Source of the DNA: Muscardinus avellanarius
Lineage: Eukaryota > Chordata > Mammalia > Rodentia > Gliridae
Reading direction: 5' to 3'
DNA length: 64,000 nt
NCBI GenBank assembly: GCA_963383645.1
Contig: OY726578.1
Coordinates: 20,331,592 to 20,395,591, forward strand
Shown piece after piece: positions 59,501 to 64,000 of this stretch (within the stretch, counting starts at the first letter, position 1; each line of letters opens with the position of its first letter). The notes beneath the pieces were generated by a model. It was not told the DNA's origin. It saw nothing but the letters and a program-made list of their open reading frames with translations, and made no database searches. Both the position numbers and the translations under genes were made by a program.

Positions 59501-61486
59501 CGGCTCCCACACCGTGGGCCTTCTTGATTAAGTAGCCACAGCAAATACCAGCTTAGCGCCATTTTCAGACAAAGAATCCTTACAAGAATTCTGCAAATAT
59601 AACATGGAGTTATTTGTGTAATTCAAGTTTCTCGGACGGGCACAACCTAAGTCATGCAGGTCATCAACAAACTATCAAACTTTATTCTTTTATTTGTCTG
59701 GTCGACTGGGGATAGACCTAGAGTGTTCTACCACCGAGTTACACCACCAGCCCTTATTTTAAATTTTGAAACAGGGCCCCACTAAGTTGCTGAGGCTCTT
59801 GCTAGGCTGAGGCTGGCCTTGAGCCTGCGATCCTTCTGTCTCAGCCTCCCAAGTTGGGATTCCAGGTGTGTGCCACCATGCCCAGCAGGACCGGCACAAT
59901 TTATAGGCACCGGGAAAGCAGGCAAGCCGTCAAGAGCCACAACCCCCATTTCCAAGGAAATGCTAGCCATGGGCAGAGGCGGGGCGGGACTGGCCGAGAT
60001 CACCCGGCCCTCCCCAGCCTCTTCCCTCCCGACTCACCTCGTTCTCAGGCAGAACTGTCACTCCAAGGGTGTGAAGGACCTCCACTTCAAGCTGGCTAAA
60101 CAGAGGGTCGTAGACGCAGCAACGGCTTCGGGGGATCTAGAGAAGAGTGAGCTGTTGAGGCCGAGCACCTGGCGGTGCCCGGGAGGGAGGCTGCGTGAGG
60201 GGCGAGGTGGGCCCGGAGCCCCGAGGCTCACCCCGCAGTGCTCCAGGAGCAGGAGCAGGAACGCTAGCTGGATTCTGGCCGTGATGCACGTGGCGAAGTT
60301 TCCCAGGCCATAACACACGCACGCGACGTGGCCAGCCCCCGTGACCAGGGCCTGTCCTGGGCTGCGGCCAGGGCCCACATCCGGCTCATCTGGAGAGGAG
60401 TTGAGGTGCAGGTTTCCAAGGGCCTCCGGAAGAGTCCCCACGGGAGCCTTCAGCTGTCCCCGCTGCTCCCAGAGACACCGGGTGACGGTTTCTGCAAGAG
60501 CAGGCCCCAGGGTAGTCAGAGCACACGGTATCCCGTGGGCTATCCCGTGGGCTGACCGTCACCAAGGCCGCAGGCCCGGCGAGGGGGCAGGGCAGCGAGG
60601 CCTCCAGCTCGCAGAGAGGAGCCGCCGCCTGGGACGCAGCTGTGGGCGCACAATCCCACAGGCGACCCCTGGACTCCATGGCCCCAAAGCCACAAGAAGG
60701 TTTCAACAAAACAGGAGTCGCTCATGGATACGGTCTTCAGCTAAACCTGCAGAACGCACTGATCTAACAGGAGGCGCCTATAGGCCTTCTGATGACAGTG
60801 GAACAGAGAACGGCTCAAAATCACACTGCAAATGTTGAGGATTGGAAATATTTAAGTGGAAAACATTCAGAGAAAAAAGGGACAGCGTAGCTGGGCGTGG
60901 GGGCGCACGCTTGTCATCCCCGCGCTTGGGAGGCGGAGACAGGAGGATCGCAGGTTCACGGCCAGCCTCGGCTACTGAGTGAAGCCCTCCGCAACTTAGT
61001 GAGACTGTGTTTCAAGATAAAGAATAAAACAGGGCTGGGGGTGCAGTTCAGAGTTCCACCCCAGTATTGAGAGAAAAAAAAAAAGAATCCAATGAAAACA
61101 CTCAATGTGAGAACAGCAGCTCTCAAGCCTCTCCTGCTATCGCACTGGTGTGGAACTTCATTAAAGACATCTGTGCACAACAGACAAAAGGGCGTGCATT
61201 TCAACAATAAGACACCAACGCAGGCTTTGTACGTGTGGTGCTGAGAACTGAACTCAGGGGCATTCTATCTCTACCCCCCTCCCTTTTTTTACAATTTGGA
61301 AACAAAGCCGGGCGTGGTGGCACAAGCTTGTCATCCCCGCGCTTGGGAGGCTGAGACAGGAGGATCGCACAGGTCTGAAACCAGACTCAGCTACTTAGTG
61401 AGGCCCTGTTTCCAAATAAAGTATAAAAAAATAGGGCTGGGAGTATAGCCTGGAGGTATAAAAGCCCCTAGATCCCACCCCTAGTA

Positions 61487-61527
<41 letters not shown>

Positions 61528-63756
61528 TTGGAAACAGAGTCTTACTAAATTGCTGAAGCTAGACTTGAAACAGTAATCCTCCTGCCTCAGCCTCCCAAGT
61601 ACTGGGATTACAGGCAGCGCCACCATGGCCAGCTAACGTTCACTCAGTAAAGCAGCAAAGTTATCTTCTCGTAAGACCTCCAGCCAGGAACGGCTGTGTG
61701 GAGAACTGGCTCGTCGGTCCCCGGAGATGAGAGAATCAAAGCTTGTGGAGGGCAGCCTGACCACGGGGAGCTGGCTGGCCCGCCTTTCGCTCAGCCGCTG
61801 CCCCGCTGGGAGTAAATCCTGACAGATCACGCTACATTTGGGAAAAGCTCGAGGTATAAAATTGCTCATTGCAAGGCAATAACTAAAACATCAAGGGAAA
61901 CACTAGCCCTCAGTAAAAAGGACAACTTCACCCTGGGCGTGAATACGGTGTTGCCACACGCCACATTCGGGAAGAGATTATAACACACAGGAAAGAGCCA
62001 ACCCTGAAAGGCAAGGAAAGAGAGCAGAGCACACGCTTCTCAGCAACAAGACAGCTCGCTGAACTCGGACTCCTCGTGCGGGGAAGCGCCGTCCTAAGCA
62101 CCTAACGACCTCATCCAGTTCTCACGCTACCTACAGGATGTAAACCTCATCATCCCTAGTTTTTTCTTTTTTACCAGGTACTGGGGATGGAACCCAGGGT
62201 CACTCTACCTGAGAGCTACGCCCCCAGCCCTATTTTTTATACTTTACTTTGAAACAGGGTCTCACTGAGTTGTGGAGGGCCTCACTAAGTAGCTGAGGCT
62301 GGCAGCGAACTGTGATCCTCCTGTCTCAGCCTCCCAAGTACTGGGATTACAAGCGTGCACCGCCACGCCCAGCAACCCTCTTTCACTGGCAAAGAAACTG
62401 ATGTCCAGCAGGCATGGTGGCATATGCCTGTAATCAGTATGAGGGGGGCTGAGACAGGAGGATTTCTGGCTCAAGGCCAGCCTCAGCAATTTAGAGAAGT
62501 CCTGTCTCAACATAATATAATAAACCAGGGCAGAACCCAGCATGAACACCATGTACGGGGGGGGGGAGCAAGTGTGGTCACTTGAGGATGGCTCATCCTT
62601 GCCCTCCTTGCCCACAGCAGCTCCTCTGCCCGTCCCTCCCGCCCCGCCCTTGGCCAGGTGGTACTCACCTAGTGCTGAGCTCCAGAAATCGGAGATAAGC
62701 AGGTCCTCCCTATCGAGAAAAAAAATGGCACGTCATCAGCCGTCTGATGGACGTCATGGCACGTCCAGGCCGCCCAACAGGGACTCCTCCTGACCCTGAC
62801 GCATCCTCCCATGCACAGCCCGTCCCGCTGAATGAGAAGGGCTCAGAGCCCGGTCTGGGGAGGGCTTCCTGGAGGAGACCTCAGTTCCTCAGGGTCTGTG
62901 TGGTATCCCGGGTCCACAGCAAAGCTGGGAGTGTCGATGCTCAGTAACTGGTTTCTAAATACTCGGATTTAGCCTTTATGGGCTTCAGCTTCTAATCTCT
63001 AGAATGGAAATACAATCTGTGCCCATCATGGAGGCGAGGGGAGAGATGGCACAGGCCAACACTCTCAGCATTTGATAACAGGTGCTTAGTAAACAGCCTT
63101 GGCCTTTGTTTTGATAAAGATCCTAAGGGGGACGTAAAAGAAGAGGAGGCAAAGGGTCCGGTTCTTTATTCAGTCAACTGGCTCCCAGGGGCCCAGAGCA
63201 GAACAAAGTTAGCGGTGAATTAACATAAAATATTTTTAAAAATTATTAAAAAAAAAAAACTAGAGCCGGGCATGTGGCGCACGCTTGCAATCCCAGTATT
63301 TGGGAGGCTGAGACAGGAGGATCGTGGTTCCCGGACAGCCTCAGCCCCTACTAGTGAGGCTCTCGGCAACTCAGTGAGACCCTGTTTCAAAATAAAATAC
63401 TAAAAAATAGGGCTGGTGGTGTATCTCGGAGGTAGAACGCCCCTGGGTTCCATCCCCGGGCTCCGCGGCCACGTTTCCCTCCCGTCTCACTAGTCAGAGA
63501 GCCAAGCCCCGAGATGGCCAGACGCCCGAGGCGGCGCGGCGGGTCCCTTGGCGGCCGGGCGCAGCGAGGCTCCGCGCCGTCCCCAAGGCGCCGGCTTTCG
63601 ACCCCGCACTCACTCGGCCTCGCGGAGGCGCCGAAGCACGACGCCCGGGTCGGTCTCGGGGTCGCCGGCCTCCTCCGCCTGCCTCCGCCGCGCCGCCGCG
63701 CGCCTCCTCCGCGGAGCCGCCGCCCGCCAGGGACCCAGCGCCGCGGCCGCCGCCAT
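56349..63756 (-). CDS. SRRD: SRRD, SRR1-like domain protein (spliced, 7 coding exons, 317 aa)
   Basis: Homologue of Arabidopsis SRR1, a circadian and light-signalling factor. The animal protein has been linked to circadian rhythm and haem regulation, but its biochemistry is unclear. Coding exons in transcript order: 63756-63614, 62709-62669, 60491-60232, 60136-60038, 58138-57984, 57586-57541 and 56558-56349 (143+41+260+99+155+46+210 = 954 nt). The frame closes at every join. Residues 1-47 are Ala/Arg-rich. The SRR1 domain begins with [16 protein letters not shown] (119-134), then [61 protein letters not shown] and NDTSVHWFP. The end is [20 protein letters not shown] and a short tail. Human is about 339 aa by memory; the shortening is in the N-terminal low-complexity part. 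Two exons (41 and 46 nt) were found only by matching splice phase and protein. Confidence 0.94.
56690..57113 (+). mobile_element. Plus-strand SINEs with (CA)n in SRRD intron 6
   Basis: Partial dimer at 56690-56830, young copy at 56833-57016, dID half to 57090 and CA tract at 57092-57113. Antisense to SRRD. Confidence 0.85.
57290..57480 (+). mobile_element. Diverged plus-strand SINE, 60 bp from SRRD exon 6
   Basis: Dimer from GCCCTGGGTGTGGTGGTGCA to CAATCCCCAGTACC. Confidence 0.82.
57541..57586 (-). CDS. SRRD: SRRD exon 6 (46 nt, residues 233-248)
   Basis: Acceptor TTTCCAG and donor GTATCT. Encodes [16 protein letters not shown], which joins GLEQ to [12 protein letters not shown] exactly as in the family. 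Confidence 0.92.
57984..58138 (-). CDS. SRRD: SRRD exon 5 (residues 182-233)
   Basis: Acceptor GTCCCCAG and donor GTGAGCC. Encodes [35 protein letters not shown] and [13 protein letters not shown], the most conserved part of the SRR1 domain. Confidence 0.95.
58425..58835 (+). mobile_element. Plus-strand SINE cluster
   Basis: B1 half at 58425-58550, dimer at 58552-58745, a GAAA-type tract and a dID half to 58830. Confidence 0.82.
58836..59695. other. SRRD: Unique sequence in SRRD intron 4
   Basis: No exon or repeat supported. Open frames here do not match SRRD. Confidence 0.5.
59700..59890 (-). mobile_element. Minus-strand SINE
   Basis: Reverse dimer from GTCGACTGGGGATAGACCTA to GCCACCATGCCCAGC. 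Confidence 0.8.
60038..60136 (-). CDS. SRRD: SRRD exon 4 (99 nt, residues 149-181)
   Basis: Acceptor CTCTAG and donor GTGAGTC; 33 whole codons encoding [20 protein letters not shown] and [10 protein letters not shown]. The intron before it is only 95 nt (60137-60231). Confidence 0.93.
60232..60491 (-). CDS. SRRD: SRRD exon 3 (residues 62-148)
   Basis: Acceptor CTCTTGCAG, donor GTGAGC. Begins [17 protein letters not shown], passes through a poorly conserved linker, and ends with the SRR1 signature [16 protein letters not shown] and a leucine-rich strand. Confidence 0.93.
60888..61075 (+). mobile_element. Plus-strand SINE
   Basis: Dimer from AGCTGGGCGTGGGGGCGCAC to AGTTCCACCCCAGTATTG. Confidence 0.82.
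61215..61635. mobile_element. SINE insertion inside an older minus-strand SINE
   Basis: A minus-strand dID part at 61225-61290 and its B1 half at 61526-61635 are split by a plus-strand copy at 61305-61486 with (CA)n 61487-61525. The duplicated flank AATTTGGAAACA / AAATTGGAAACAG appears at 61290-61302 and 61525-61537. Confidence 0.8.
61636..62165. other. SRRD: Unique sequence in SRRD intron 2
   Basis: No repeat or exon recognised. Confidence 0.5.
62170..62530. mobile_element. SINE pair: minus-strand dimer and plus-strand B1 half
   Basis: Reverse dimer at 62175-62373, then a forward B1 half at 62408-62525. Confidence 0.8.
62669..62709 (-). CDS. SRRD: SRRD exon 2 (41 nt, residues 48-61)
   Basis: Minus-strand acceptor CGATAG, then 41 nt encoding [14 protein letters not shown], then donor GTGAGTACC. 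Phases 2 in and 1 out match exons 1 and 3 exactly. Confidence 0.88.
62975..63105 (+). repeat. MIR-like fragment in SRRD intron 1
   Basis: TCTAGAATGGAAATACAATC and the tail GGTGCTTAGTAAACAGCC resemble forward MIR. Diverged. Confidence 0.5.
63262..63460 (+). mobile_element. Plus-strand SINE in SRRD intron 1
   Basis: Full dimer from GAGCCGGGCATGTGGCGCAC to GGTTCCATCCCC. It abuts the CpG island. Confidence 0.87.
63614..63756 (-). CDS. SRRD: SRRD exon 1 coding part (residues 1-47)
   Basis: The ATG is the complement of 63754-63756. The exon encodes [20 protein letters not shown] and ends VVLRRLREA plus two bases. The donor reads GTGAGTGCG from 63613 downward. It lies in a CpG island. Confidence 0.88.
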
Positions 63757-63919
63757 TGGGCTCTGACGTCACCGCCGCGCGCCGCGACTGAGCGGTGACC
63801 TCACAACGCGCGCCGCGACAGGACGACGCCAGCAGCAGACGCCACGCCCCGAGCGATGACGTCACATCTACGCGCCCGGGTCTCGACGTCATCTCCGCGC
63901 GCCGACACCGCCCACTTTC

Positions 63920-63983
63920 TTAAGGGGCCGCGCGTGGTAGGCGGAGCGGCGCGTGATCTGGATCCTCCCCGCCGTGCGCGCAG
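63920..63983 (+). other. HPS4: Possible HPS4 noncoding first exon (approximate)
   Basis: A candidate donor, CAG followed by GTACCG at 63984, follows GC-rich sequence about 230 bp from the SRRD ATG. Synteny predicts HPS4 (a BLOC-3 subunit) reading rightward from here. No coding sequence is visible, so the call rests on gene order and one splice-site match. Confidence 0.35.
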
Positions 63984-64000
63984 GTACCGCCGCCGCCCGA

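Larger units (their letters stand above)
63460..64000. promoter_or_regulatory. Bidirectional CpG-island promoter, SRRD / probable HPS4
   Basis: CpG-dense, repeat-free sequence around the SRRD start codon up to the window end. It carries perfect CREs TGACGTCA at 63764-63771 and 63857-63864, and near matches TGACCTCA at 63796-63803 and CGACGTCA at 63884-63891. In human, SRRD and HPS4 are head-to-head here, so shared promoter use is expected. Confidence 0.75.

Noticed and set aside
63494..63892. 132-codon antisense frame over the SRRD promoter
   Set aside because: Different frame from the true SRRD exon 1 (start at 63756). It reads through the intron and CRE sites.

Overview
This is a stretch of a mammalian nuclear genome. 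It has three recognisable multi-exon genes with GT-AG introns, CpG-rich promoters, and very dense interspersed repeats. The dominant repeat is a dimeric SINE of about 200 bp: a 7SL-derived B1-like left half joined to a tRNA-derived ID-like right half (B1-dID type). To my knowledge such dimers are typical of sciuromorph rodents (squirrels, mountain beaver, dormice), so I infer a squirrel-related rodent. The species is not proven, and the typical monomeric squirrel ID element is rare here.

The gene order is TPST2 (+), TFIP11 (+), SRRD (-) and probably the first exon of HPS4 (+). This matches the order I know from human 22q12.1. Positions 1-15,639 are intron or 5' sequence of TPST2 (Golgi tyrosylprotein sulfotransferase 2). 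Its coding exons are at 15,719-16,551, 19,439-19,637, 21,512-21,562 and 28,654-28,695, and a 3'UTR exon runs from 31,268 to about 31,765 (374 aa). Positions 31,766-41,400 are intergenic, but hold one promoter-like unique block near 37.8 kb.

TFIP11 (spliceosome disassembly G-patch protein) starts in a CpG island near 41.5 kb. Its twelve coding exons lie between 44,330 and 55,955 (835 aa). SRRD (SRR1-like domain protein) lies on the minus strand in seven coding exons from 63,756 down to 56,349 (317 aa). It is tail-to-tail with TFIP11, with one SINE between the two stop codons. The window ends in a CpG island that appears to be a bidirectional SRRD/HPS4 promoter with four CRE-like sites.

All exon joins were checked by reading frame: every exon length and phase closes without a frameshift, so the three genes look intact. 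They share neither a pathway nor an operon. The rest is SINE blocks, old MIR fragments, microsatellites and three complex tandem arrays: a 34-bp minisatellite inside a MIR at 4.3-4.5 kb, a GGAT satellite at 20.56-21.46 kb, and an AT-rich ID-derived array at 24.36-25.43 kb. I found no prokaryote-type defence or mobile system. The most novel signals are the promoter-like block near 37.8 kb, the CRE array, and the ID-derived array with a SINE inserted in it.
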